Assembly: GCA_963764685.1 (NCBI GenBank)
Contig: CAVXTT010000018.1
Span: forward strand, 248,001-312,000
DNA: 64,000 nucleotides
Direction of reading: 5' to 3'
From: CAVXTT01 sp963764685
GTDB lineage: Bacteria > Bacteroidota > Ignavibacteria > Ignavibacteriales > Ignavibacteriaceae
Shown piece after piece: positions 1-9,227 of this stretch. The number at the start of each line of letters is the position of its first letter. Position 1 is the stretch's first letter. Made by a program: the position numbers and the translations under genes. The notes under the pieces are model-generated. The model worked only from the letters and a program-made list of their open reading frames with translations, had not been told where the DNA came from and made no database searches.

Positions 1-1360
1 CGGAAAGTGATTCACCGGGTGTGTACGGCATTGAAGACAAAGCAGCAGTAGGAGCTATTGTACCGTTATCGTTAACATAAGGTTCGTGTGCCGAGTAACC
101 CCAGGGGTTATCTGATGCCGTTAATCCCCAGGTATCAGGTCCATATCCATTATGACCTTGAGGATTGGCAATGGCGTATGCCCTGTTAATTAATGTATGA
201 TTGCGGTTATTCATGAAATAATTACAGTAGTTATCTTTTTTATTCCGCGGGTCAAATCCAAGAAAGGAATAATGTGCATAGAATAATGGACCACCATAGG
301 GATCACCTACCCAGAGTTTATAGCCATAATAAGTTTGATTTATGAAGTAACCGGTAGAACTGGCCCATCCATCATAGTAAAGACGGGAAGGTATGTTGTA
401 TGACGGGGAAGCAATAGCCAGCAGATAAGTTATCATTGTTTCATTATACCCTGTAATTGTAAAATTCATCTGCCAGCCATAGCTGGGAGACCAGTGCCAG
501 TAAAGTAAGTTACTGGAAGAAGTTCTCCTGTACCAGGACCATTCCACAGTTTCCCAGATCTGGGTAATCAAATTTCTGATCTCAATTTCTTCCGGGGTAG
601 GTTGATCAAAATACTGCCTTGCAGTTAATAATCCCTGTACCATAAAAGCTGTTTCAACAAGGTCGCCGCCGTTATCATACTGACTGAATGGAATAACCTC
701 ACCTGTCGTGCCATTCATCCAGTGGGGGAAAGCTCCATGGAATCTATCAGCTTTTAAAAGAAGGAAATTAAGTATTGTCAACATTCTTGCAGCTGACTGC
801 TGCCGTTTTACAAAACCTCTTTCCGCTCCTACAAGCAGCGACATAACTCCAAAGCCTGATCCTCCAGTTGTTACAATTTCTCCTGATCCAAGTCTTTCTC
901 TCGTTAAGCCCGATACGGGATGTGCATAATCCCAGAAATATCTGAATGTTGACCTTTGAACCATATCCAGAAATTCTTCGTCGGTCATATTATGGGTTAT
1001 TGTTACTACACTGTCGCTTAAAGGGGATTCATTACCTGCAAGATCATATGCACTAACCTTGAATTCATTTGTAATTCCTGCTGAGCCGATATTAAGCCAA
1101 AGGTAGGATTTTTCCTTAGGCAAATTTGTATAAAAAATAAATTGTCCTGCGGCTTTCCTGTAAACTTTATATCCTGCCAGATCAGTTTCAGCATTATTAT
1201 ACCATTCTATGTCAACATGCTTTTCGTAACCGAATCCTTCAACGTTTTCGGGAGTTGCAGGAGGAATGGTATCCAGAGTTGCGGGATTGGAATAGAAAGC
1301 TCTGACAGAGGGGACGAGCAAAAGAATCAAAGTTGAAGTAAATAATATTTTTCCTGCCAT
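1..1360 (-). CDS. GH144-like (PF10091 'glycoamylase' family) secreted glucanase, C-terminus cut by window edge
   Basis: Reading the minus strand from the ATG at 1358-1360 gives an open frame that runs off the window, so about 450 residues are seen and the C-terminus is missing. It begins with a hydrophobic signal peptide (MAGKILFTSTLIL...), then a fibronectin-III-like segment (about residues 30-120), then the (alpha/alpha)6 domain typical of PF10091/GH144: an opening TDEEFLDMVQRSTFRYFWDY, TTGGSGFGVMSLLVGAERG, HWMNGTTG, and late on GLTASDNPWGY and NDNGTIAPTAALSSMPY. Characterised GH144 members are endo-beta-1,2-glucanases (SGL). It is the last visible gene of the sugar operon, 14 bases after the GH35 gene, and is a distant paralogue of the GH144 lipoprotein at 6778-8169. 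The linkage specificity is inferred from the family and from the GH35 neighbour. Confidence 0.8.
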   Translation of the reverse strand, partial: MAGKILFTSTLILLLVPSVRAFYSNPATLDTIPPATPENVEGFGYEKHVDIEWYNNAETDLAGYKVYRKAAGQFIFYTNLPKEKSYLWLNIGSAGITNEFKVSAYDLAGNESPLSDSVVTITHNMTDEEFLDMVQRSTFRYFWDYAHPVSGLTRERLGSGEIVTTGGSGFGVMSLLVGAERGFVKRQQSAARMLTILNFLLLKADRFHGAFPHWMNGTTGEVIPFSQYDNGGDLVETAFMVQGLLTARQYFDQPTPEEIEIRNLITQIWETVEWSWYRRTSSSNLLYWHWSPSYGWQMNFTITGYNETMITYLLAIASPSYNIPSRLYYDGWASSTGYFINQTYYGYKLWVGDPYGGPLFYAHYSFLGFDPRNKKDNYCNYFMNNRNHTLINRAYAIANPQGHNGYGPDTWGLTASDNPWGYSAHEPYVNDNGTIAPTAALSSMPYTPGESLS

Positions 1361-1374
1361 TTACATCAACCTTC

Positions 1375-3498
1375 TTATAATCTCTCTTTAATAATTTCAT
1401 ATGAGAAGGGCTCCAAAACAAATTTCCTGGAATATACTTTGAATTCCTTCTTCTGATTATGATAATTTAATAAAAACATATAAGAATATTTTAACCCCTT
1501 TCGGATTATGAATTGAATATCAGGATCAGACACCTTTGCCTCTCTTTTAATACCATCCAACATGATAATTTTTTCTAATAACTGAAGGTGTTCATCAGTT
1601 GTGTATCCGAAAGCATAACCAAGGATGGAGACCTTACCCTTTCCGATCCTTTTACTAATACCGCATACTTCACCCTTTTTGGTTCGTGAATTGACCTCAG
1701 ATTCCTTATCCTGATAAATCTGTTTATCGGTAAAAGATGTAAATACATCCTTGATTCCAAAAGCATCTACTTTATTTGAACTGCCTGATTTTGAAAAATT
1801 TAGCTTAAATTCATTTTTAAGAATGGTACAGGGATTAAGATATAAATCTAATGTTGGTACCGCAGGATAAAGAACAAGATTTCCGCCATTCTTCACGTAA
1901 AGGGCAAGAAGTTTTTGTGTTTCCGGATCCATAAGTTCGGTTGTTACAACCCAGAGTTGTTTATACTTTAAGAGCATTTCAGGAACAGCATTTTCTAAAT
2001 CGCTGATATCGTAATTGAAATTCAATGTTTGAAGTCCCCGCAGCAGACCGTTGAATAATATCTCCTCACGGATAAAGCGAGGATCTAATTGAAGTCCCAG
2101 TTTCCATATATCAAGTTTTTTCTCTTTCAGCAGCTGAGATGATATAAGTTCTGTGCAGAAATACGGAATATATAATCCAACGTTTATATCGGTTCTGGAT
2201 TCACTCATTAAGATATTGGTTTTCTCCCAGTCAATAAACCTGTTAACCTTTTTAATAACATCATACAAAGGGTGCTTACTGCCATTTGTATCAAGTGGTG
2301 TCTGGTAGTAGAATGTTTTTCCGAAAAATCCTTTCCCCTCCGGATTTGCACCCTGCGAGAACATATAATAATTCATCCCTTTTAAGCCATGTGCAATGGA
2401 GCTAAAGTAAAACATTTCAAGATCTATTATATCGCTTTTAACATGATGTTCGCGCGTGCCTGCCTGGAATTCTGCTGACCATACAGGGCTCTCAGGCTGC
2501 ATGGCTTCAAGGATTTTGTTGCAGGCCAGATCAGAATGAGCATTTCTGAATGAAATAAACTCCGGTATATGATCTAAGCCGAAAGAAATATCTTTTCTTG
2601 TTCTCATAATTTCCTTATACGTGCTGACCAGCATCGGCAGTTCGGAAGCATTGCCATATATCCATCCCGGAATATTATGAGTAAGCTGTACAGTGATCCC
2701 AAAAGATTTAATCTTCCGGGCAAGTACATCAAGGTATAAGGCATAATAATAACGATAGAACAAATGAAAATCATAATACTTACAGTAGTCTTGCTTATTC
2801 TCTATCTTCCGAACGGGTGCAGAGACATCTTCAAAGGAACTAAAATTTGTCCCGTATACTGAATTCAAGACACCGATTGTCTTATACTTATTTGATAGAA
2901 ATTCAGTATATAAATTTAATACTGAACTATTATAGTCAATCCTTCCTGACAGCCATTGGAAAACCCCAACCTCATTGCATAACTGCAGCATAATTACGGG
3001 GCCCCCGCTGCTTTCCTGGTATTTTGCAATGACTGGCATAATTTGATCAAACCAAAGAAACACATAATGTAAAAACTCTTCGGACATATATGACATTAAA
3101 TCATAACCGATTATATTTCCATTCTCATCCTTTGCGTGAGCATTCTTGCCAATACGATCCAGCAACCAGCCTGGAAGACCCTGATTGGCGTATTCAGCGA
3201 GTATATAGGGCCCGGGCTTTACAATCAGGTCCAGTCCGATCTTCTGACAAAGTTTGATAAACTTAATAAGATTTTTTGCTGGATGAGTCTTTCCCTTGAA
3301 ATCGAATTTATTCTCTTCATATTCATGCCACTCCCAGGGAATATAGGTGGAGACAGTGTTTGCACCTGCTTTTTTTAATAACCGAAGGTGTTTTTCCCAT
3401 ACATTAGCATCGAGCCGGAAATAATGGATCTCTCCGGATATAAGAAAGACCGGGTTTCCATTTTTAACGAAATACCCGTTTGAAGATTTAAAACTCAT
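1375..3498 (-). CDS. GH35 beta-1,2-glucosyltransferase (IALB_1185 type)
   Basis: A 707-residue cytosolic-looking protein without a signal peptide. The GH35 (beta/alpha)8 barrel fills the N-terminal half: SGEIHYFR (21-28), TYIPWEWHE (51-59), PGPYILAEYANQGLPGW (95-111), QLCNE with the predicted acid/base Glu176, and PVWSAEF with the predicted nucleophile Glu343. A flavodoxin-like domain resembling the GH42 'trimerisation' domain follows (about 480-600), then a small beta domain. Most GH35 enzymes are beta-galactosidases, but I. album IALB_1185 was shown to transfer glucose between beta-1,2-gluco-oligosaccharides and glucosides, with Glu343 and Glu102 as the residues studied. Both occur here at exactly the same numbers, which points to a close orthologue. 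Flanking GH144-like genes support a beta-1,2-glucan role. The lack of a signal peptide suggests that it acts on imported sophorose or short oligosaccharides. Confidence 0.85.
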   Translation of the reverse strand: MSFKSSNGYFVKNGNPVFLISGEIHYFRLDANVWEKHLRLLKKAGANTVSTYIPWEWHEYEENKFDFKGKTHPAKNLIKFIKLCQKIGLDLIVKPGPYILAEYANQGLPGWLLDRIGKNAHAKDENGNIIGYDLMSYMSEEFLHYVFLWFDQIMPVIAKYQESSGGPVIMLQLCNEVGVFQWLSGRIDYNSSVLNLYTEFLSNKYKTIGVLNSVYGTNFSSFEDVSAPVRKIENKQDYCKYYDFHLFYRYYYALYLDVLARKIKSFGITVQLTHNIPGWIYGNASELPMLVSTYKEIMRTRKDISFGLDHIPEFISFRNAHSDLACNKILEAMQPESPVWSAEFQAGTREHHVKSDIIDLEMFYFSSIAHGLKGMNYYMFSQGANPEGKGFFGKTFYYQTPLDTNGSKHPLYDVIKKVNRFIDWEKTNILMSESRTDINVGLYIPYFCTELISSQLLKEKKLDIWKLGLQLDPRFIREEILFNGLLRGLQTLNFNYDISDLENAVPEMLLKYKQLWVVTTELMDPETQKLLALYVKNGGNLVLYPAVPTLDLYLNPCTILKNEFKLNFSKSGSSNKVDAFGIKDVFTSFTDKQIYQDKESEVNSRTKKGEVCGISKRIGKGKVSILGYAFGYTTDEHLQLLEKIIMLDGIKREAKVSDPDIQFIIRKGLKYSYMFLLNYHNQKKEFKVYSRKFVLEPFSYEIIKERL

Positions 3499-3530
3499 TT
3501 ATTTTATTACTTTTACAGAAAAATTAAAAC

Positions 3531-5771
3531 TTAATAAGTAATGTTTATTACTGCAGGAAATTCTTTTATAATAATTTTGTCTCCAGGATAGTCCTTCAAT
3601 TGATGATCACCTATTAAAACTTTTTCAGGCATTTTTGATCCATTAAAGTTTTTTAATACAATTCCACCGGGAGGCATCTTAATACTGCCGTAAATATTTA
3701 ATGTATACTTGTTATGATCTTTTTTAATTGAATAAGATAAATCACCATAGTAAGTAGGGAGATTTTCAATTGACATTCCTGTTGGAGAATCAATCCAGTC
3801 CTGGTATAAAGCTGCCCCGATTACGAGGGAGGAGTCATATTCATTTTCGTAGACAAACATTGAACGGACAGCATTAATAAAATCAGACCCAACCCATGTA
3901 TGCGGCATATCCCCTATATAGCCGGGATACCTTTCATTTTTCCAGACTACTTCAGCCCAGTGATTCCATTTATGCGGTTTCCTGTCATTCAGGAAATAAT
4001 CTATTAGCTCGTGTGCTTTTTCAGGTTGATCTAAAAAGATGAATGAGCCGATCAGGCGGTTCTCATAAGGAGTATAACCTGCCCACTCAATTTTATTATC
4101 TCTCCTTTGTTTGAAGAACTCAAAGTATTTATTAAAAGTATTTAACGCAAAAGGCGCGGGCAGTCTATTAAGTTCATTACAGGGCGAAATCGCCACAGTG
4201 GTTGAAGTTGCATCGAAGTCGCCAAGCTCAACACAGCCTGGAATATAATCTATCCTATGTTTTTGAATAGCCAGATCCAGTGATCTGTAAAGATTTCTTC
4301 TGAACTCATCCCCGGCTGCCGAAATGGATTTATATGTTTCCTCTTCTCCTAATATTTTTTGAATTGCCGCAGCATCTTTAAATCCTTTCAAAGCAAAAAA
4401 ATCGTCCCAATAAGAATGCATAGGTTTTGCACTATATCCTTCGTGGCTGATTGATTCAGGAAGAATACCATAATAGGGTTTTAGTGTATCATTGTTATAT
4501 TCTTCAGTTGACCTTTGTGCAGTCATTTCATTCAAATAAGATACAGCTGACTTTACTTTATCATTCAGGGATCTTAAAAATGTTGTGTCATTTGAGAAGT
4601 TAAAATATTCCTTCAAAAGGTATATGAATTGTCCGTTACTGTCATTTTCCGGTACAGGGTCAGGTCCTCTTGAATCAACGACACAAGGTACCTTTCCATT
4701 CTCATATATATATACAGAATACCAGTTGATAAAATCTTTCACTTCATTTACAATACCTGATTTTAATAAAGCTGAAGATGTTAATGAGCCGTCTCTGATC
4801 CAAGATCTTTCATAGGATCTGGAGCCAGGTTGAATGCCGTTCCTGTCTCTATTAATCAGGATATATGCAAGATTGGATCTATATGTATTAACAATAATAT
4901 CAGCAGATTCCGGAAGATTAAAATTAATATGGTTAATTTTCCCTGCCCAGAAATCAATTGTCCGGGACAGATATTGTTCAATAAATTCCTCACTCAAATT
5001 CTCAAATCCTTTTTCGGAAGGAGAGAAGGGGACCGCAAGATAAATAATCTTTTCTTCTCCCTTATTCAGAATAAAAGAATATTTCAGACAGCCGCTAGCA
5101 AGATTTCTTTCATCCTTAACGGATTTGTTTGCGGGGACTTCGTTTCTGAGTATAAAGGAAGTAATATCACCTTCATCAAAAGCAGCAGCCCCAAAACCAT
5201 CTTCTTTAGTCACGGGGATTATATATTTATTATTATTAATTAAAACTTTTCCATCTGCCCAGTTTATAGAAGAAATTTCTGCAGCACCACCTGTAATATT
5301 TAACCATTGATAATATGGATAAACCTGAAACGGTCTTATTGCGAGATAGAGGCTGCCTTCTTTTTGTACAGGTGAATTATTCAGGACTTTATATTTCAAA
5401 AATAGAACTGAATTATTTTCTGTACCTGCGGCAAACACGGTTGTTTTTAACTCAAGCCCTTCATATTCCCAGGTAACGGAAGGTACCGGTAGATAATCCT
5501 CTACAAGTGATTGCTCTTTTTTAACATTATTCCATGAGAGCATTTGCTTATCTATATAAATAAAAGGTTCAATGGAGAAGCTCTTTTTATCTGTTTCCAC
5601 CATACCATCTTCATTTACAAGAGCTTCGTGAACATCACCGTTAACTCCTGTAATTGTCCAGAATGTACCTTCTTCGTTAAAATACCTGGGATAATATCCT
5701 CGCGGGTAATCTTTCGCTATATTTATTAAAAATCTGTTCAGATCATTCTGAATACGCAACGTTTTTAACAC
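3531..5771 (-). CDS. Putative six-hairpin glycosidase, C-terminal catalytic part of an F5/8-type protein
   Basis: 746 residues opening with a GTG codon that directly follows an in-frame TAA. The reading frame overlaps the end of the upstream 315-residue ORF by 29 bases. In proteins I remember from Acidobacteria and Bacteroidetes as 'coagulation factor 5/8 type domain' enzymes, both parts belong to one chain of about 1,000-1,050 residues. The N-terminal half is a beta-sandwich (YPRGYYPRYF, EGTFWTITGV, SIEPFIYIDKQM, LAIRPFQVYPYYQWLN), and from about residue 300 an (alpha/alpha)6 barrel follows (SYERSWIRDGSLTSSALLKSG, MHSYWDDFFALKG, HWAEVVWKNERYPGYIGDMPHTWVGSDF). Candidate acidic catalytic residues lie in RSWIRDG, YWDDFF and WAEVVWKNE. 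I know of no characterised member. Its place between a GH144 lipoprotein and the GH35 transferase suggests activity on beta-glucan or a decorated form of it. Confidence 0.75.
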   Translation of the reverse strand: MLKTLRIQNDLNRFLINIAKDYPRGYYPRYFNEEGTFWTITGVNGDVHEALVNEDGMVETDKKSFSIEPFIYIDKQMLSWNNVKKEQSLVEDYLPVPSVTWEYEGLELKTTVFAAGTENNSVLFLKYKVLNNSPVQKEGSLYLAIRPFQVYPYYQWLNITGGAAEISSINWADGKVLINNNKYIIPVTKEDGFGAAAFDEGDITSFILRNEVPANKSVKDERNLASGCLKYSFILNKGEEKIIYLAVPFSPSEKGFENLSEEFIEQYLSRTIDFWAGKINHINFNLPESADIIVNTYRSNLAYILINRDRNGIQPGSRSYERSWIRDGSLTSSALLKSGIVNEVKDFINWYSVYIYENGKVPCVVDSRGPDPVPENDSNGQFIYLLKEYFNFSNDTTFLRSLNDKVKSAVSYLNEMTAQRSTEEYNNDTLKPYYGILPESISHEGYSAKPMHSYWDDFFALKGFKDAAAIQKILGEEETYKSISAAGDEFRRNLYRSLDLAIQKHRIDYIPGCVELGDFDATSTTVAISPCNELNRLPAPFALNTFNKYFEFFKQRRDNKIEWAGYTPYENRLIGSFIFLDQPEKAHELIDYFLNDRKPHKWNHWAEVVWKNERYPGYIGDMPHTWVGSDFINAVRSMFVYENEYDSSLVIGAALYQDWIDSPTGMSIENLPTYYGDLSYSIKKDHNKYTLNIYGSIKMPPGGIVLKNFNGSKMPEKVLIGDHQLKDYPGDKIIIKEFPAVINITY

Positions 5772-6690
5772 TTATTTCTTTTATGCCATATCCCTTTCCA
5801 TTGCTGCTTTTCAGTAATTCTATTTTAATAAATGCTGCATCTTCTTCCTTTAACCTGATATAACTTTTATATCCACTTGTATTATTAACAGAGTATACTT
5901 TTTCCCACTGTTCGTTCTCACGGGTGAGATAGACGTTAAATTTTTTTGCATAATCAATGGAGTCCCAGTCAATTACAATTCCTCCAAATTCTTTTCTGCC
6001 GGAGAGATTAAGAATTATATTCTGATTATCATCATTTCCGCTTTTCCATTCTGTATCAGTGCGGCCATCACTAATATTTTTAACAGAAAGATTATCTCCA
6101 GATATTGATGAAACAGTAACTATTGGATGAATGAGAGAATTATCTTCAGGAGGAAGTTCATCAAACTTCAATTCATCAATCCACACACTACCTTTCCCAC
6201 CTGAATAAGATGCTATTGTGAACTCAATTTTATCAATCCATTTTAATGAATGATCATCTGCCGGTCCCCAGGCAAAAGTTATGTGTCTTTTTTTAATTTT
6301 AATTTTCTTCCATTCCGAGGGGAAAGCGAAATCCCTGTTATTTACCCACCAGACATTTTGGCCTGTGCTGTCGAGAAATTTTATTTCCAAATTATTGCCG
6401 GGAGATTCAGCTTTTATATAGAATGTGAACTGATAATTTTCAGGAAGCTCCAGGGGAATATGTCTCTGAATTCCTCCGTAACCTGTTCCTTTTGTAAAGT
6501 TATAATCCAATCTTACTGCTGACCCTTGATAACCAGGGGCTGATGAAATTTCAACATCAACTCCGTCGGCCTTATAAATTGTCCAGTTGCTTAATGAAGA
6601 TTCTGAATCAAATGATTCTAATAATCTTTCTTGTCCCCAAAGGATCTGAGTCAAGCATATTATGGTCAAAATTGAGAAGGCATTTTTCAT
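5743..6690 (-). CDS. Secreted carbohydrate-binding N-terminal part (CBM-like + F5/8 type C) of the glycosidase, frameshifted from it
   Basis: 315 residues: a signal peptide (MKNAFSILTIICLTQILWGQ), a galactose-binding-like beta-sandwich (about 20-185; LLESFDSESSLSNWTIY, GSAVRLDYNF, WIDELKF) and a second, F5/8 type C (discoidin) domain (about 190-305; SDGRTDTEWKSGNDDNQN, GRKEFGGIVIDWDS, SSNGKGYGIKEISV). It stops with TGA just where the catalytic protein starts in another frame, and deleting a single base near 5745-5750 would join NVAYS directly to NDLNRFL. It is therefore either the 5' part of one frameshifted gene or, less likely, a separate binding subunit translationally coupled to the next ORF. 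A 16-bp palindrome sits just before the start codon. Confidence 0.75.
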   Translation of the reverse strand: MKNAFSILTIICLTQILWGQERLLESFDSESSLSNWTIYKADGVDVEISSAPGYQGSAVRLDYNFTKGTGYGGIQRHIPLELPENYQFTFYIKAESPGNNLEIKFLDSTGQNVWWVNNRDFAFPSEWKKIKIKKRHITFAWGPADDHSLKWIDKIEFTIASYSGGKGSVWIDELKFDELPPEDNSLIHPIVTVSSISGDNLSVKNISDGRTDTEWKSGNDDNQNIILNLSGRKEFGGIVIDWDSIDYAKKFNVYLTRENEQWEKVYSVNNTSGYKSYIRLKEEDAAFIKIELLKSSNGKGYGIKEISVKNVAYSE

Positions 6691-6695
6691 AAAGT

Positions 6696-6711
6696 CACAA
6701 ATATATTTGTG
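6696..6711. promoter_or_regulatory. 16-bp perfect palindrome before the F5/8-type glycosidase gene
   Basis: CACAAATATATTTGTG reads identically on both strands and ends five bases before the ATG at 6690. On the minus strand it also contains TATATTTG, which fits the Bacteroidetes -7 element TAnnTTTG. It could be an operator or promoter element inside the operon, or part of a weak hairpin over the ribosome-binding region. No second copy was noticed in the window. Confidence 0.3.
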
Positions 6712-6777
6712 TTAATTAAATTCTCTCTGCCATGAATTGTTTAATTAATTTCAGAGGGTGCAAGGTTTATACAGCCA

Positions 6778-8169
6778 TTAATCCATACTAGTTGTTGTAA
6801 AACCTAATCTGTTCAATCCTTTTTGAATTACAGGATCTTTCATCACATAATTCCATATAAGTCCCGACCTGAAATTTTCAATCATTAATAAGAGAGGACC
6901 CTGATCAATACCTATATATTCTTTATTAAACCAGTTCAGTGTGGGATTGAATGCATCAACATAACCGTATGGTCCCCATAGGTCTTTACCATATCTTTCA
7001 TTAAAGGCTATGATAGTCGGAATAACTATCTCAGGGGCAAAAACAATTGATGAGATAGCAGCATAAGGAGCAATTGTGCCGTCATCAAAGTAATTCAGAT
7101 CAGGTCCGCTTGTACCTCTGCCGGCATAAGCTAAAAATTTTTTATTATCAAAATTGTAGCTTTCACCCGGTCCATCACTGGCAGATATTCCCCAGCAAAG
7201 TGAATCATATCCTGTCCATTCTTTCGGGTTGTCAATAGCATATTGTCTTTGAACATAAGTTGCTCTTCTGGAGTTTTCAAAGTAGTCTATCCCTTTTTCT
7301 CTCACCAGGTAATCCTGTAATCCTTCTGGATAAATAAAACAAAAGGAAAACTGATGACCGAACAATGGAGGGAATGCTGCATGTGAAAGGCCGGGGTAAG
7401 GGGTTATCCAATCATAAGTTTTTAACCATGATTTATAAGCAGCTTCGGCATTTGTCATCCCGCTGCCGGCAGCAAGAACATAAAGGAATAATGCTTCATT
7501 ATATCCGGTCCAGCCTATTTTGTGCAATCCATTTTCAGGTGTCCAGCCCATTGAAATCGTGTGAGGATGATCTGCTGTTTCGGGCATTTCGAAGAAATCC
7601 CAGTTCAACCTTCCAATTAATTTAGCTGACAGGTTCTTTATCTCTTTTTCGCGGGTATTCTCTTGATCGTAATAATTCCTGGCAAAAATAATTCCCATCA
7701 TCAACAGGCCGGTATCTATAGTTGAAAGTTCACAATTCCATTCACGTGTTCCGGAATTCATTCTAAGAAAATGATAGTAAAAACCCTGGTAACCGGCAGC
7801 ATTTGTATCTGTACTCTGGATAGAATTTATAAAGAATTGTAGGATGGTAATGGTAATTTCTGCAGCTTCAGTCCGAGGTATCCATCCTCTTTCGACACCA
7901 ACGGCATAAGAGGGAAGTGCAAAACCGATGGCAGCGATACTAGCAGGTGCCCAGTCAGCGGAACGATCCTTTACCAACCCATTCTCATTATTTCGCTCCT
8001 GCATAAAAAACCGGAATGTTTTTCTCTGTATTGAATCTAATAGGACTGTTTCTTCAGAGGATAATTTGTATTCGGGTTTTAATATCTTTTCAGTCTGACT
8101 GCTGCAGCCGGTCGACAAAAAAAGAATCAGGGAAAATAAAACAATACAATTTAAGAATTTATTCAGCAT
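6778..8169 (-). CDS. GH144-type endo-beta-1,2-glucanase, lipoprotein
   Basis: 463 residues with a lipoprotein signal peptide (lipobox LSTGC, Cys22), so probably anchored in the outer membrane. From about residue 40 it carries the PF10091/GH144 domain: IQRKTFRFFMQERN, IGFALPSYAVGVERGW, YYHFLRMNSGTREWNCELST, MGWTPENG, WTGYNEALFLYVLAAGS, PLFGHQFSFCF, YFENSRRATYVQRQYAI, WGISASDGPGESY, DDGTIAPYAAISSIVFAPE. This is the full domain at the usual length and order of Chitinophaga SGL and Bacteroides BT_3567 proteins, which cleave linear beta-1,2-glucan to sophoro-oligosaccharides. It lies 14 bases after the PorV-like gene in one operon. It probably makes the oligosaccharides that the TonB receptor imports. 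Homologues have also been annotated 'glucoamylase' or 'beta-glucosidase', so substrate is inferred. Confidence 0.85.
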   Translation of the reverse strand: MLNKFLNCIVLFSLILFLSTGCSSQTEKILKPEYKLSSEETVLLDSIQRKTFRFFMQERNNENGLVKDRSADWAPASIAAIGFALPSYAVGVERGWIPRTEAAEITITILQFFINSIQSTDTNAAGYQGFYYHFLRMNSGTREWNCELSTIDTGLLMMGIIFARNYYDQENTREKEIKNLSAKLIGRLNWDFFEMPETADHPHTISMGWTPENGLHKIGWTGYNEALFLYVLAAGSGMTNAEAAYKSWLKTYDWITPYPGLSHAAFPPLFGHQFSFCFIYPEGLQDYLVREKGIDYFENSRRATYVQRQYAIDNPKEWTGYDSLCWGISASDGPGESYNFDNKKFLAYAGRGTSGPDLNYFDDGTIAPYAAISSIVFAPEIVIPTIIAFNERYGKDLWGPYGYVDAFNPTLNWFNKEYIGIDQGPLLLMIENFRSGLIWNYVMKDPVIQKGLNRLGFTTTSMD

Positions 8170-8183
8170 TTTTGTACTTCGAT

Positions 8184-9227
8184 TTAATTAAAACTTAAAC
8201 CAAGCGTAAGCCGGTGTGTTTCTGCCAATCTTCCATAATCGGCATAAGCATAATCAAAGCGGATCCCGTAAGTTTCCTGTATATCCACCTTAAATCCTAC
8301 ACCTAGAACCAGGCCGCCTTCCAGATCAGGTAAAAATAAATTGCGGTACCCTCCTCTGAGAAATACAAACTTAAGAAGGTTCAGTTCACCGCCTAAATTA
8401 ACACTCTCGGCATTATCGTTTGGATGCAGAGCATCAGCAGCTAGCAGAAGGCTGTAATCGCTGCTGAATTTGAACACATATGATATACCTCCTCTAAAGA
8501 TCACCGGCAAACCAAAGCTGCCGGTTCTAAATTCTGCCGGAAGATGATCGTTATCGCCGTATTTATCAGGGTCAAAATCATAATTTAAAAAAAGGTCCCT
8601 TCCATCATACGAAGCTTCTGAACCAAAATTAGATAAGCTTGCTCCAAGTGTTAAGGCGTCATCTAAAATTTGATACTGTACGCCCAGGTTCAAACCAAAA
8701 GTTGAAATGCTGCTGTGCCAGATTGTTTCTGTAATATAGTTGACTTGTATTCCTATGCTTACTTTATCCGTTACCATTAATCCATACCCCAGGCCAAAAG
8801 CCATATTTTTAACAGAGAATCTTTCACCAGTACCCAGCGGCTGCTCTACAGTCCTGACATCCATCTCCCCTGAGTTTAATACAGTCACCGCAAGGGCAAA
8901 AGTTCCGATATTTTCAATACGTATTCCCGCGGCTGCATAATTGTAGGTTATATCGGCGAGCCATTTATTAAAGGTAAATTCAACATCACTGTCTGGAATT
9001 TTTCCAAGGCTTCCCGGATTATAGAACATAGCTGATATTTCACCACTTAAAGAAGCACCGGCATTTCCAATGGCGGCTATACGGGAACTGGGTTCAATCT
9101 TAAGGAATTGACCGATTGTTGTGCCTGTTTTGCTCTGTGCAATCAATATAGTTGACATCAACACAGAAAAAGTAATGATCAAACAAAAACGGGAATATTT
9201 TATTCTTTCCATTTTAACCGCCATCAT
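8184..9227 (-). CDS. PorV/PorQ-family outer-membrane beta-barrel protein
   Basis: 347 residues with an N-terminal signal peptide (core about residues 6-30, LIITFSVLMSTILIAQS), followed by KIEPSSRIAAIGNAGASL and SAMFYNPGSLGK, the hallmark start of PorV/PorQ (UPF0164) proteins, and by alternating beta strands to a terminal ...LTLGLSFN typical of a last barrel strand. PorV is the shuttle protein of the type IX system that escorts substrates to the cell surface. Its ATG overlaps the stop of the preceding large T9SS protein (TAATG), so the two are probably translationally coupled. This suggests a dedicated partner for that protein rather than the general PorV. A start six codons further in (MERIKYS) is also possible. 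Confidence 0.75.
   Translation of the reverse strand: MMAVKMERIKYSRFCLIITFSVLMSTILIAQSKTGTTIGQFLKIEPSSRIAAIGNAGASLSGEISAMFYNPGSLGKIPDSDVEFTFNKWLADITYNYAAAGIRIENIGTFALAVTVLNSGEMDVRTVEQPLGTGERFSVKNMAFGLGYGLMVTDKVSIGIQVNYITETIWHSSISTFGLNLGVQYQILDDALTLGASLSNFGSEASYDGRDLFLNYDFDPDKYGDNDHLPAEFRTGSFGLPVIFRGGISYVFKFSSDYSLLLAADALHPNDNAESVNLGGELNLLKFVFLRGGYRNLFLPDLEGGLVLGVGFKVDIQETYGIRFDYAYADYGRLAETHRLTLGLSFN

Noticed and set aside
4830..5243. 137-residue plus-strand ORF
   Set aside because: It is antisense to the glycosidase gene, has no recognisable domain, and the opposite frame is clearly coding.
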